Source: Baylisascaris procyonis (taxonomy: Eukaryota > Nematoda > Chromadorea > Rhabditida > Ascarididae). From it: DNA of 64,000 nucleotides. The translations under genes were made by a program, and so were the position numbers. Positions within the stretch are counted from its first letter, which is position 1. Every line of letters starts with the position of its first letter. The stretch covers positions 7,339,501 through 7,403,500 of the forward strand of contig JAZARR010000146.1 of assembly GCA_037389465.1 (NCBI GenBank). The letters are read 5' to 3'. This document shows positions 1 through 41,949 of this stretch, piece by piece. Under the pieces are notes generated by a model. That model had not been told where the DNA came from, did not search any database, and worked only from the letters and a program-made list of their open reading frames with translations.

Positions 1-979
1 TGACATCTGCGAAACAGTAAATAACTGATTTGATCGGCGATGATGAGCACGTGGGATGATTCAGATGTAGCCGCAGTCTTTCTTTTTTGATGACTGCTTC
101 GATGACCTCTTAGAATAAGAGTTTAGCGTCAATCCCTCACGACAGCGATGCTTCAAGGTAGCCCCTTGGCAAACCTTGTCTATATCTTTACCGCTCACGA
201 AAAAATAAAAATAAATAAATGTCGATTGAATTTTTGCCGCATTACTAGTTGGTAGGCATGATTTTGATAATCCTGTAGCTTCTATCCGATAGGCATTGGT
301 AATGTGTTCGCGTATTATTCCTTGGTGTAGATCTATTCCAGTTCGAGCTCGGACACTGTTGGTTGTTTTCTCAACAGTGACTTACAGCTAGTGGGGTGGG
401 GTACGTTTAATAAACAAAACTTCACAATAGGGTGGCCTACAGGGTGGATTTTTAGCCGATTATTTCGAGCGCCCTCTCTCATCAGCTAAGAATTCAAAGT
501 TTGGAAACGTCTAATGCTAAGAATTATTTTAAGAACTACAAACGAACTACGTTGCCAGTTTCAACCGAGCTTTGCAGCCTTCAACTGAAAAATGAGGAGC
601 AAAGTAACGAATGCTATGAAAAAATAAAATATAACTAGACTTGATCATGTAATTCTGTTCCACATTCTGTCGAGTCACATTATCTGTCACTCACAGCCTC
701 TTTGACTCATGAAGTGACCGAATGACGAAGAATGCTTCACTTCAGCAGAATTTCAACTGCAACGACGGACAAGTTAGTTTTCTGCAAGTTCGTGTTCCGT
801 TGGTTCGTTTGCAATTGAAGCTTTGCAGAAATGAAACAATCATCAGCAATTTGTTATATTATAAATCCAAAAGGCCATGAAATCGCAGTAGCAACACCAC
901 AAACTCCCAAGCAGTAAATATTTTATGAACTACTCAACTGCCTTTGCAGTACCGCCATCCATAACAAACATTGTTGCAC

Positions 980-980
<1 letters not shown>

Positions 981-1069
<89 letters not shown>
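981..1069. repeat. (TA)n microsatellite
   Basis: About 89 bp of uninterrupted TA dinucleotides. Confidence 0.98.
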
Positions 1070-1071
<2 letters not shown>

Positions 1072-2061
1072 TTATAGAGGCAGTGGCCACAAAAGTTTCT
1101 TCGTATCTACCACCTTTGGCATATTTCCACTAATTATCATTAATCATAAGATGATTCTCGAATTTTCGTAGTCGAGAAATTCATTTGTCTCAAAACGACC
1201 AAAGATCACTGGGAATAAACTCAGAAAAGCAAGCTGAAAATGAATAATCGGAAGTTTTTAGCCAACAAGAATGTTGCATAATGTCAAATACAGACGAGCC
1301 TTGCATTTAAAAAAAAAAACATGATAACATCACGAGTTAGATGAGATAAAGTTAAACAGCAAATTCGATGAGAAGCCAAGCAAAACTTTGCCCAAAGGCA
1401 ACGAAAGAAGAGAATATGTTGATAAACCATTTGCTTTCTAATGTTTTCGCTCAATTCCCATTCATATTTCACCGTGAAAGAGCAGAAAAGACATCGGCAA
1501 CATAACAATAGAAACAGCATTTGGATCCTTCTCTACCTTATCTCAGATCTCTTTACCGACCCTTCGTTCATGGTGGGCAAACCTCAAATGCTTTAGTGCC
1601 ACCTGAAAAATTATTTTCGAAAACGGTTGACAGCACCGATCAATCATCCTATACAAGGTCCTGCCTTTTTTTTTTTTTTTGTTTCAGCATACGAGGTGAA
1701 AGTTCAAAAAAGACTTTTCTCACGGAAAAACTTTTGCTCGCGACTTAAACATCGCAGCAAAAGAGGCTTCATTTTGCAATTCTGTTACAGATTACTCGAC
1801 GATCTCAGTGACAGATATGGGTGCCTTCTATCAGCTTCTAGTCAATAATTGCATAAAGCAAGTAGCAAACAGGGGGTTGTGATGAAAACAAATCTTATAA
1901 ATGACAAAAAATTTTATTTATTTGCTTATTTCAACGTTCTGAGATGAGAAAACATACAAAATATGTGAGCACAAACAGCAGGAATGCGCAAAACGTTCGC
2001 AAAATTGCAATTGTTGTGCCATTAGCTGGAAATCTTTTACTAATTTCATCTTACACTAACT

Positions 2062-2099
2062 CTATGGTTCGTAGATGAGCTTATAATAACGAACCATAG
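2062..2099. repeat. Short perfect inverted repeat
   Basis: CTATGGTTCGT (2062-2072) and its exact reverse complement ACGAACCATAG (2089-2099) flank a 16-nt spacer. It could form a hairpin. No function is indicated by its surroundings. Confidence 0.7.
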
Positions 2100-5000
2100 T
2101 CACTCCTCCACGCTAGTCATCCCGAATTAGACAGATAGAGATAGAAAAAGGGTACCATGCTAAATTTGTGCTACCTCCTTACTTTCGGCAACCGAAATTG
2201 AAGGCGCAGCTCTCTCAGCTTTGTCGCTGTTACAATGATCGACGAAGTCATATTTTAGGATACAGCTCAGGAATAGCTTTTGAAAAGAGGTGATCCGAAA
2301 AAAAATCGCGCTCGGGAAAGACCCTTCATCTCCACCTCACTCCGGCTCCCCTTATGAATAATGCAAAGCATAAAATCGGGATGAGAGGAACGGACAGAAA
2401 TGCAATCGCAGGAAAGAATGCTAATCGCCCAAAATCGAAAGAATTGCATGTTTTCATGAATACCGCGTATCCTTCATCGTTCTATTACATTCAAAACAAA
2501 TTAGAACAAAATCACATGTGCAAACCACAAACCATGCAAGAAAGCAAATACCCGAGCAAAAGAGAACAGCATCTTAGTGCATTTAATGCACAGGTTACCA
2601 CATTTGGAGGAGCTAAACTTTTCCAAATCCAAGGATTGGTCAGAAATGCCAACGTCAAAAACAAAACGCAGTAGCAATCCATCAGCTATCATCTAATATT
2701 ATGTGAAATAATACTTCACAAAAGCTTCTTACAGCTTATCCCGGCGATTAGATAAAAAACTGAGGATAAACGGAGGAAGAATAAACGACTAACGCGAAAT
2801 GTAGATCACTTCGTTTGTTGAGCTCAATTTGAAGCGCTGCTACGAGCTCTTCAGCGGAGTCTTTGCATGCACGACGCTTCAATTCACCACAACTATTGAT
2901 GTTGCCCGTGTTGAGGCGGAATACTCGCAATTCGTTCTTATTATAAGCCTTGTTGTCCACCATGTTCCCCTGCAGATCAACTTGTCTACTTTGATTTATT
3001 TACTTATTTCAACGCCGGTTAAAAATCATGCGAAATTAAAAAAAAACCATATAAAAAGCATTTGAGCGCGAACATCAAGTAAAACCGAAGTTACAGATGA
3101 GGTACAGAGTAAAAGCGACAGTGTGTACAGAGAAACGACTCAGCCACAATTTACACATTGCAGAGTGGATGCATCAACGATATCTGCAGGAAGCAAATTG
3201 CACGCTCGTTAAACATGAAGTTGGAAGCTATGCAGAACTTATGCTGCGTTATTTTTTATTTTTTGTTTTATTTTTGCGAACTCAAGCTGATGTCCACTTT
3301 GGCCACGAGGAGAAGCAGATCAACAATCACAAAGTTTCAAGCCGAAAGGAAAAAAGCTGCACATGTGTGTAAAATATGGTCGTGGACGTATCCGTCATTA
3401 CGGCCCCGTCATTTTTCATTCGTTCTTCAATTTTTTTTTTCATTTTCAAAGGGCCACTAGTCATCTATAAAGTAGATGCTAAACTGCTATTAATTGAAGG
3501 CGAACGGATTAACAACCAGAAGTGTCACTGATCGATTCACCTATAACACGTTCATATATCAGCATGCCATATAGCTTCTACGTTAAAAATAATTCCCAAC
3601 TACCCAATCTTATTGTTGCTTAGTGAATAAAAGAACTATGCGAAAGCAACCCTATCTCTTTAATTGCGTACTTCATATCAGTTTTCGTGGTACACCGTTT
3701 TCGTGGTAAAATTTTGATGGAAACACAACGCTGCCTTTGTTTAAAGCTTTGGCTTACTTAAAAATAAGGAGATATGTAATTTTCTGACACTGATTTACCC
3801 ATCTTTCTTTCTTGAAACATCCCGTATAGATATTTTAGAAACATCCCACTGAAAACATTATGCTAACGAGCACAATTAAACCCAACTACGTTCGATTATC
3901 ACTGATGCCACGCTTCACCACGTACCAACGGAAATACTGACTTGAAATTCACAAAAAAAGATGAACAAGCACAGGTGCGTGACACAAATTACTTGCCGAA
4001 AATGGCACAAACGGTGTAAAACTCCGGGAATTCGATAATAGAAACGAAGGAAAAGAATGCTCTTGCATCACACACTGCAGTCATGTTCGCAGCTGTTTGG
4101 CAGTGCCTATTCCTATACATGGGTACTAGAGAAACAAAAGAAAATAGACGCAACCGAACTAGTGGCATTTGCCGTTGGTATGGCGTTGCACGTATGAATG
4201 CCTTATTTGCAACTAGCGCATCATTCATACACGGCTTGTATTTTGGACTACAGTGGAGTCGTTAGATCTGCAGAGTTCGTGGCAGCCACAATTAAGTGAA
4301 AAAATGCACCAGGTAAAATGGCACGATACGCGCTTTTAAAATCGTGATCCCAGAAGTTACCAATAGGCAACAAAATAAGAACAATAGCACATTCGGGCTT
4401 CATAAAAAAAACAATCACCTGCACGACTTTCCCATACAAAAAAAACTCGCTTTTTCCTACTCGAGAAGCTGCAAAATGTACGCATATCTTGGGCACATAT
4501 AGGTATCTATAACCGTCAGCAGCTTCTTTTGAACTCATGTTTGAACTTACGAAGTGATATAGGCCATAATCATGCGCTAGAGATTATATCCACCAAGGTA
4601 CGTAAGTCCAGGTGGCTCCTCCTTTGAAACTCTCTTATTGATATTCAGATGCACACATAGAAAGCAGCAACGGGTTTTGCAGATGCAAGTATATAACAGC
4701 GTACAAATAGCAAGAGAGAGTAGCAGGTAGACCACGCAGCCATCAAACCTAACGATGCCAAACTGCATAATTCCCAGGGCAACTCTCGAAAATCGGCTAA
4801 TTTCATTCACTTATAAAAATCACCCTAACAAACACTTAACATTCAAATCTCCCGTCCACTATCCAGAATATGAAAGTACTTATTACGTTATGGATGTGCC
4901 GTTATTTGATCTTTTTATCGACCTGTAACAGGCAATACTTTGACATTCAAACGGAGCATGCATATTGCAGCGTTCTAATATACTCGATGAAAAGTGGACT

Positions 5001-7813
5001 GCTATGACTTATACGCATTAAGTATTCGAGGGAAGCGTTACTTCTCCATTAAAATCCAGAAAACTCAACCGAAATCTTTATATTATCATTTTCACTAATC
5101 AATGTGACCTGTGTATTATTCGCTGCCATTTTTCCCACTTCCAGACAATTTGACAGCAATGGATTAGGCGATTTGCAAATCTAGTGAAATATGTGCGCAC
5201 CTTTCCAAACGAAGATTAGCAATGGAATTGAACAGAAATGTTTCAGATGAGCGTCGTTTTCGAGAGCACAAGCAGTGCAACACCTATTCGAGACTATACA
5301 AAAGATGAAAATAGTAAAATGGAAGTAACAGTCTCATATAAAGCAACAAATATTATTTGCACTAGCATTACTTCGTTAGATATCATTCGCATAAATCCAC
5401 TGCTCGTCTGATTCTTCCGATAGCCATAGCGCATTAGTCATCGAAAGCTTTTGCTTGTGCGTATTGATGAAAGGAAGCAAGAAGAAATATGTTTGCGCTC
5501 AAAAAGTAACACACAAAAAATGCGGACTTTAAAGGCAATATTTTATGGCCACATTATAACAAATGAGCATTCCGCAATAGAAGCCTAGATATGAGAAGTC
5601 GAATAAGGTAAGACACAGCTGTAAAGTCTTACGTAGGCATCGGAGTAAATAAAAGATAGATGTTCAATTCTCTCTAAGGAATCACAGAAAGTCGAAACAA
5701 CATAACGTATAGATTGCTGCTATCGAGCAAGTTTTGCATAGACATCAAGTGACAGGGCAATAAAGTGTGCATCTGAAATGCAGCAAAAATTGGAGAACTG
5801 CTATTTGTCATGTGCGGTCATGGAATGCAACCAAGAATCTGGTCGAGCTTGATTCTACTCTTCATGCTCACGTTACAACCAGAAATAAACCACCATTCCC
5901 TTCCTCCCTCCTCCCCTCGCTCCCATTTCTTTTATCATTACGTTCGAACAACTTCGGACCATCTATCCTTAAAGTTCTGTGAGAAAAAATAACTTACTAC
6001 TGGAACTTCACAAGACGACTTCTCTACGTGTTGCAACAAATGACACCTCCCCTCCTGTCGGATCAGAAAATGCGTAAAAACATTCAAGCGAAAATTCCCA
6101 CATCGGTGCCGAAAACACCTCCCCCTAACCAGCGCTCGCTTAGGAAACAAGATTAGGCATGCGAAAGACTTGTCTCTCATGTAGGAGCTTTATCGTTGCA
6201 AAGTATGTCGATACAGTCTGAGGGCAACAGAACTCTTCGACTTTCGAAAACTCGATCGAGCAGATGGCACAATATGCACCTTTGTCGACCGATTTCATAT
6301 ATTGTCAGACAAAAATGAAATGCGCACAATGACGTCATTCACATATAACCGAAAAAACCGCCCATTCAAAAACTTTTACAAGTCATCCATTTCCATGATA
6401 TTCGACTCGCTCAAAATAAAAATCCGATCAGCTGCAACGTGTTTGCAAATTTCCAGGAGCGTATGAGAGACGACAACTTCTTTGGAGATCTGCGAGCGAA
6501 TGCTGAAAACTTATATTTTCAGCTCTCCCTTCATTAGTGTTTTTCTCCTGTTTTAGTCCCACAAATGCACAGTGGGAACGTCTTCTCACTGGACGATGCA
6601 TACGAACTCAACCACTCTAAATCCGAACTTTCGACCATCAGCTTGTCAAATCCTACACAGTGCTGAGAATATACCTTCACTGATCACGTTCTCGCAAACA
6701 ATTTACTCATTGCACAACTTCCTATCCCAATAGCTACTGTCAGCAGCTAATAGAACAATGTTCAAAGTGTTGCTGAGTTAGTAAGTGACCTCTTCCTTCA
6801 AGATCTTGCAGCCACGATTGCTTTGAATGTGATGATTCTTGTAGCTTCGAAAAAAGTCAAGCGGATGATATATCAGTTGTTAACTGATGCTGAAGCAGTG
6901 TTACTTCCCTAATAAAATTTGACGTTGAAAGCTTCCTTGCATAGAAGCAATTCTCGCACCGCTAAAGAAATTATGTGTATAGCATTTGCCAAGTGAATTT
7001 TAAAATGGAGCGTTTGTTATAACAACGCTCATCATATGCAATGATAAGACACAAACAAGAGATATCAGCAGATAAATGTACTTGTAAAACAATCTCCCCT
7101 CAGCGAAGACAACCAAACTGTCATAAAGGCATCATTATAAAGCAGAGACAATAAATATGACCGATATTACGACGATTGCTCGGGAATGTAGTGTTTGCGT
7201 GATACGAAACGAAATGAAACGAACAAGAAAGGGAGAGAGAGAGAAAAAAAACAGGGCTTACGGAGACGGGAGGCACCGGAACGAAAGCATCACTCCTCAT
7301 ATACAGCAAACCAAAATGGATATAAGCATGCATACCGAGTAGCACCTCGATCGTCGTCCGCATACAACATTATGAGTGAGTCTATAGTCAACTCAACTCG
7401 GTGTTCAGAGGACGCCACTATTGTCGAGCAGTACAATCATTTCGATGAATAGAAATCACTTGCACATCGATTAAGCGATACAACTACGAGCAATGCGAAT
7501 CACATCGCACAGTTGAAAACTCAAAACGAACATTAGCAAACAAAACAAAAACTGGGACGCGTGCTTATGCATTTTATATGCTCTACTTAGAAATCCCGTC
7601 TCATTCATTACATTAAAAATGAAATAAACACGACGCTTATAGATAAGCGTAGTTAGTATGTGCAAACACGCACACGCACGCCGTATAAAGGCAACAACTA
7701 GAGAACGGCTGGCTCAGTTATGTGCGAATCATGTTGGGCTGCAGTGTGTCAACAAATATTTTCACATACATTTTTTTTTTAAATCTACAATTTGGCGAGA
7801 AGTATGTCGGCTC

Positions 7814-7819
7814 TTTATT
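7814..7819 (-). terminator. Possible AATAAA polyadenylation signal for the myosin gene
   Basis: A minus-strand AATAAA lies about 740 nt beyond the myosin stop codon. It is the first exact hexamer I noticed on that side. Such hexamers are frequent by chance in AT-rich DNA, and a closer variant signal could be the real one. Confidence 0.25.
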
Positions 7820-8556
7820 TAATTCTGGCGAACTATACCATCATACTTTCGTTGGAGCTTGGCTAAGCTTTGCATTACCCTCTCTCGACGAAACAAAAAA
7901 AGCCCTCAACGAATACAGTTGTTGTCATACTGCGCCCAGCACCGCATGAAGACAAGACGGCGAGTAAGGCAAATCGACTGAACACTGGTGAGGACCTCAC
8001 ACGAAGCAGCACGCACGCAATCGCTTATTTACTCCTTCAGCGGCGGACCACGCTTGAGGTCGTCAGTAAGGTCCGAACCTGTAAACATCGTTGCTTAATA
8101 TTCATATCCACACTACAACGAGATTGAGAAGCTTGCAGTGCGGATAGTGGATTTAGAAAATGAAAGCGTCGATGATGGTTTAGTGCTTGATATGGCAACG
8201 TCCGGGTTCAACGTTTTTTCGAAAACTTTATGCACGAATTCTGATTTCTTCTTTGAGGGTTACGAGTCCAATACTCAAACTTTATAGCTGCGGTATAAAA
8301 TTCGAAAATTAGTTAAGAAAGCCGCTTAAAAAACCTCGGACACTCGCATAAACGGGCTAAACACTACAGCTGCCGATATAAAAACATTTACAACGAAAGA
8401 ACCACAGAGTTTCATTTCATTGCTGCTGCATAACTTTTGAGCTAATGTTTTTGAAAGCTCAGCTCTCTCATCGCCTCCTCCAGAATTCATTAAGCCCCTC
8501 GAAATGCACTCACCTTTAAAATATAGCTTTACAAGAAGAAAGTACGCAAGCAGGAA

Positions 8557-37098
<28,542 letters not shown>

Positions 37099-37171
37099 TT
37101 TTACCCACCGGAACCGCTAACAGCAGCAGCAGCAGCAGTATTTGTCGCCCTCAACAAATCGTATGGCTGCT
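37099..37171 (-). promoter_or_regulatory. 5' leader and likely SL trans-splice or leader-intron acceptor
   Basis: On the minus strand a run of ten T followed by AG ends at 37172. It leaves a 73-nt leader before the start codon at 37098. The start context is AAAAATGG, favourable for initiation. The leader contains (CTG)6 at 37121-37138. A pyrimidine tract plus AG directly upstream of a first coding exon is what a nematode SL1 trans-splice site looks like, but an ordinary 5'-UTR intron would look the same. No SL sequence is encoded here, because it would be added in trans. No TATA box could be assigned. Confidence 0.45.
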
Positions 37172-37183
37172 CTAAAAAAAAAA

Positions 37184-40100
37184 GACAATCAAAGCAATCT
37201 TAAAAAAAATAACAAACAATCAATCAGCGAAACATTGCGATATATCTGAGCGAAAAATCGCGAAATACATTCATGTAGTATAAAGTTAATAGCGCATATT
37301 TGTGCATTTTGCTAATGCGCTTTCAACATTTTTTTAAAAAGAGGTTAGATTATATCATTGTGATGACGCTAATCGTAGGATTAATGCATTGCGTTCAATA
37401 TCTCAAGTAAAAGATAAGACATAAGCGGAAAAAATATGCTGTGATGGATGTTACGAAATATCACCATTGTATAAAAAAGTATTAGTTTTCATGCATATAT
37501 TAGCTACACGTCGACAATAACATATCTTCATTACACGATCTACCATAATTGAAATACAATTATCACGCTTTTATTTCCTTTCTCCAGGTATTCGTATTTA
37601 TTCACATCTCTCGATGGGTCATTTTTAAACAACTCAAAGTGTTTCAAAATATTGATGCAAAGCGTCGGTTGTCAATTCCATCTACACACTTATTAATCGG
37701 CTATAGTGAAAATGTGAAAATATGCCAGGCGAGACTGGTACGACATACGTCATTTGAAAAATTCATCGTAAACGAGTGAACATTTAAAAAAAAAAAACGC
37801 TTCAGGTGCGAAATGTAACAAGAGCAGGAAGTGGGAGTTTTTTTTTTGGGGGGCAAAAAAAAAATAGATATAACACATTTGAGAGTAATAACACTATTCT
37901 TAATAAACATGACAATTGGGATTGTATTATCCAAGCCTATGCAATCTAAAAGATACACTCTAATCTCATTGAAAAACATTGCTAAACAAACGACACTTCC
38001 GTTACAACGATAATCTAAACTGTACGATATAAATGTATGGGGAAAAAAAAGCGAAAATATTTACCCATGACGACTCGATCGCTCGCATAAATGAGAAACG
38101 CTAATATTGCAAGAAACATTGAAATTTTCGTAAATCTTTTATTGTGCATCATTTGATGATCGAAAGAATTACCCTTGCTAAGAGAAAGCTTTATAATTTT
38201 GCAACTGAGAGAAGTAAATAGCTATAAAATGGATGCAAATATAAACATATTACAACTAATATGCGCACATTTAATACACATTTGCAAAACCACTTAAAGG
38301 TTATGAATACTGCGAATCGTAATGGAATCCACTGAGTCATCATTCATTAAGAAAACTATTCGAATACTCAACTTGACTAACTAATGATATTATTGTATGA
38401 ATATATAAATGTAAAAGTCGTAAAAGTTAGCGGATACAACACACTAAAAAAATAGAAAAAGCACTGGATGATCCGACCGTTGATTACGTATCCGAACTAT
38501 GAGATATAAAGGCCTGAAAAAAAAAACAAAGTCATGGAAACTTTTTGCTTCGTCCAGCCCACATATGAAGTACCGTATAGAAAAATATGAAAATGAATGG
38601 GATTACGCAATGCACACTAAACGAATGAGATTTTTTATGAACGGTAAGTTGAAAACCAATTAGCAAGTTGTCTCCAAAAAGCTACGACGACGAACGAGTT
38701 TCACCGAGAATGCCGATCAAGACGTTTACAAGAGTTATCCATTCTGTATGATGAGGTAGATGAATGTAAAAGAAAAAATGTAAAATGGTAGCGGCTTCCT
38801 TTAGCAATCTTTAGTCTGCAATCTGTTGGGACGGTAGATGGCGAAATATTATGCAGCGAAGCCAATTAGAGCAGTTGGGCTGCTATCACCTTTAAATGGA
38901 TAAAACTGAACTATAGCACAAAGGATGTAAAACGTCCTGCAAAATTCAGAGATCCTGAAAGGCGAAAACAATTGCCTTCTAGATACTTGGCAAATGCGGA
39001 TGGTTATGTATAAACCTCACTGAGTTTTTAAAGATATCGTACAACCAAACAAATGATTTAAATGGGTGCATTAAAGCATAAACTAATATACAGCTCGCAT
39101 TGGATCGAACTTAGTGACCTCAAAGGCTGAAAAAGAAACAATGAAAAATGTGCAAAGAAACAAGCCGACAGTGATTACCATTTCACTGCTAATTCACAAT
39201 CTCACCTTCAAGGACGTCTGCAAACTTATGAACCCTTCAAAAATGAGTTCAACAGCTTGATTTACCTATATATGAGCTAAAAATTTGCTCCAAGAATATA
39301 TCCTTCGTTATATGCATAAAATGAAACCTGATATTCAAGAATAATCTAGTGCTGAAGAAAACACGCTAAAAAATGGGAACGCCTTAGATGTATTGCGACA
39401 TTCTTTATTTTCCACATACTACTGAAAAAATCAAGAAGGGAAAGCCAAACCTCTTACCTATGCCTCACTGAACGACACCCTTATCTATTCATCAAAACAA
39501 CAGAAGATTGTTCAGCATTCAGAGCTAACAATTACTATAAATATTGCCTATCGGTTCGCCCACCGAACGAGATTGACACATCTTGGAGTATTCCTACAAT
39601 GAATTTTAATCAGCTACCTATGAGCGAACAAATTCATCACTCTTTAAATAGCGAACACTTCAGAGCTGAATCCTAACCAACCACCCCAGAGATGACCACA
39701 ACAGTAAATGAACGAAGAAAACGATGAATACTAATCAGTAAGACGCTCGCTAATGGGCCGATATGATCGGCTGTTTCTCTATCGATCCACTTCAATGGTA
39801 CCAAGTAAAATAGAGCACTAAAAATATTGACATATTTAGCGCTAAAAAAAAAATTTCAACGTTTAGCATTGATAATATCTTCGCTATATGAGGAAAAATA
39901 TGACAGCAAAACGGTCTCGTAAGTAGTATTCCATGATTTTTGTAATACGATTCTATAATATCTTTTTTTTTTTAAATCAATAACCTCATCATTAGTAGTA
40001 GATCAAATTTCGGAAAAAAAACAACTAAGTAGAATTAATAAATGGTCGAAGCAAAAACTTTATGGTAGATCATTTAATCACAGCCAATTTTTTTAGTTCT

Positions 40101-41297
40101 ATACAAGTTGAACATTATGAATATGTAATTTGTGCATGTTTTTTTTTCTATTAGATATTCACCTGTGCAAATTTATACCGAAGAAAAAATATTCACTGAA
40201 ATCACGTTCGCACTTTGATCTATCGAAATTCCCCCACATTAAGATGTATATTTTTTGCTATTTCTATTCACACTACAAATTCAATCGATGATTTACCTAC
40301 TAGTCTCGGAATAAATAAGCAGAAACCGGCTCGAAATGCGCCCTCCAATCGGAAATCTGTCCTTTATGAAATTTGGATCTCATTGGAACGTTCAATAATT
40401 GGACGATGAGAACTGTTGGAATAAAATTTTGAGACATTAGTTGAATATCTAAAAATATCATGGAATTCGCAACGAAGTGAATGACTGAATTTTCAGTGCG
40501 CTTTTTTTTTGCAAATACTTCCGTTCACTCACTGTTGAGAAAGTGCAATAAATTCAGCACTTTTTGCTCAAATAGAAAACAAGCCACCAGAAATTTTGGT
40601 CACCGTTAATATGATGCATATATAAAGGTACTGGGAAAAGAGGGAGAGGAGAGGAGAAGAGAGAAGGTGGTAAATTAAAAAAAAAAAAAAACGCTGAGGA
40701 AAATTGTTCAATCGGGGTCTTCGTCACAATTGCATGCTAAGCAGCAAAATAAGAAGAAAGGTTCATCTGAGCGATTACCTCTTGCTGCTTAGGCTTTGTT
40801 ATGGGTCAATTGTCACCACAACAATAATCACTGCTAAATTTTTTTGCATTTTCAAATTGCAACGTTTAGAATTATAAAAAACGAAACTTCCCCTTCCAAA
40901 ATGATCAGCTCAGTTTTTATTCCAAAAATTCGAAAAAAGTTTATTAGAAAAATTAGTTGAAATTCGTCTCATTATTGGTTATAGGTGATCTGTTTAAAGA
41001 TTTCATTACATTATCAACATATATAAATATATAAAAATCTATGGTTATGCGAATATGATTAGAATTTTTAGGCGGTAAATGAGGAAAAGCAGATTTCTTA
41101 CTGAAGTGAATATTCATCGATGTAATGAAACAATCGACAAGCATCCTTCTAGAAGCTCATCGAACGTCTTCATATGCGCTTCTAAAATATTTCTGAGTGT
41201 TCTTTCATATCAATACGCTTTTTTTGCTTCCGGCTGAGTTTCACTTCAGAAATCTTTGAATTTCGAATTTCTCTACTGATGGTTAAAATGAACACAC

Positions 41298-41300
<3 letters not shown>
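37184..41300. other. Intergenic, upstream of the myosin gene: no gene seen
   Basis: AT-rich sequence with scattered short frames and no coding signature on either strand. A purine-rich tract (GGGAGAGGAGAGGAGAAGAG) sits near 40,640-40,670, followed by poly-A. Promoter elements of the myosin gene are expected in this stretch but none can be assigned by eye. Confidence 0.5.

Positions 41301-41369
<69 letters not shown>
41301..41369. repeat. (TA)n microsatellite
   Basis: About 69 bp of TA repeat, directly followed by the hairpin pair described next. Confidence 0.97.
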
Positions 41370-41371
<2 letters not shown>

Positions 41372-41379
41372 TATATATA

Positions 41380-41420
41380 CATCAAATATCTCAGTCCGGA
41401 TCGGACTGAGATATTTGATG
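41380..41420. repeat. Perfect 19-bp inverted repeat with 3-nt loop
   Basis: The left arm at 41380-41398 begins CATCAAATATCTCAG and ends TCCG. The right arm at 41402-41420 is its exact reverse complement, with GAT between. Such an almost uninterrupted palindrome can extrude as a cruciform or fold as a tight RNA hairpin. Confidence 0.95.
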
Positions 41421-41528
41421 GACAATTAAAGACTCGCACGGACCAGCCCGAGACCTCTCGCTTACCGGGCGAGTGTTCGGCGCTCGCCCGGTAAGCAAAA
41501 GGTTATGAGTTCGTTCCCCGTTGCGGAC
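41395..41528 (+). pseudogene. tRNA-Thr-like relic
   Basis: Downstream of the anticodon-arm-like sequence, AAGGTTATGAGTTCGTTCCC resembles a variable loop plus T arm (compare AGGTCATGAGTTCGATCC in tRNA-Thr). GCGGAC at 41523-41528 could pair with GTCCGG at 41395, like an acceptor stem. The 5' half is not a normal D arm: the total length is about 134 nt, the B box has a mismatch and loop position 33 is C. I read it as a rearranged tRNA-derived relic or a tRNA-derived SINE fragment, not a working tRNA gene. Confidence 0.35.
41460..41496. repeat. Perfect 14-bp inverted repeat, tRNA anticodon-arm-like
   Basis: GCTTACCGGGCGAG (41460-41473) and its exact reverse complement CTCGCCCGGTAAGC (41483-41496) flank a 9-nt spacer. 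Each arm contains CTCGC followed by the seven-base loop CCGGTAA, resembling the anticodon arm of tRNA-Thr with anticodon GGT. Confidence 0.92.
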
Positions 41529-41949
41529 AAGGTTTCCATCGGTCTTCAAGAACATTTCATATATAGGTCATATGGGAATGTGGTAGTTTAACTCAAAAAA
41601 TACGAATTATTAGAACAACACTACACTGAAAAAATATGGCTGTCAATTTCCTCAGGAAGGATTTAGAGGCGATAGATATGAAGCTTACATTTTAATCAGG
41701 CAATTTGTAATCAAATATTTCAAGTGCAACATACAAAGTTTGCAAAGCACCTCATTAAAGTGCTATTCAGTAGTACAGTATTATTATCGATTATGATCAG
41801 GTGAATGCGATTCAGTAGTATAGTATTACCAATACTATATTATATAGTAAAGGTTTTAGTGAATGACGTGAAATTCAGCATTTTAAGTTTGCAGGTGATG
41901 GAAAGATGATCATATCAATCATCCTTTTATAGCATAGGATGATAAGCAT

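Larger units (their letters stand above)
1..8550. other. Left flank: no supportable gene
   Basis: This AT-rich stretch downstream of the myosin gene contains only short open frames with no recognisable domain or consistent exon pattern. The largest, 2354-2674 on the plus strand (106 codons), is Asn/Lys-rich and matches no family I know. It also holds a (TA)n microsatellite at 981-1069 and an 11-bp-arm hairpin at 2062-2099. Part of its right end is expected to be myosin 3' UTR. Confidence 0.6.

Noticed and set aside
971..1171. 66-codon frame with alternating Tyr-Ile
   Set aside because: It is the translation of a (TA)n microsatellite; the similar frames at 41279-41494 and 45369-45581 have the same origin.
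2354..2674. 106-codon plus-strand frame in the left flank
   Set aside because: No known domain, Asn/Lys-rich composition typical of AT-rich chance frames, no splice or promoter support.
8102..8243. Possible extra terminal myosin exon, Ser/Thr-rich, after an AAATCAG acceptor
   Set aside because: The phase fits the donor at 8582, but the acceptor is purine-rich and the sequence matches no tailpiece I know.
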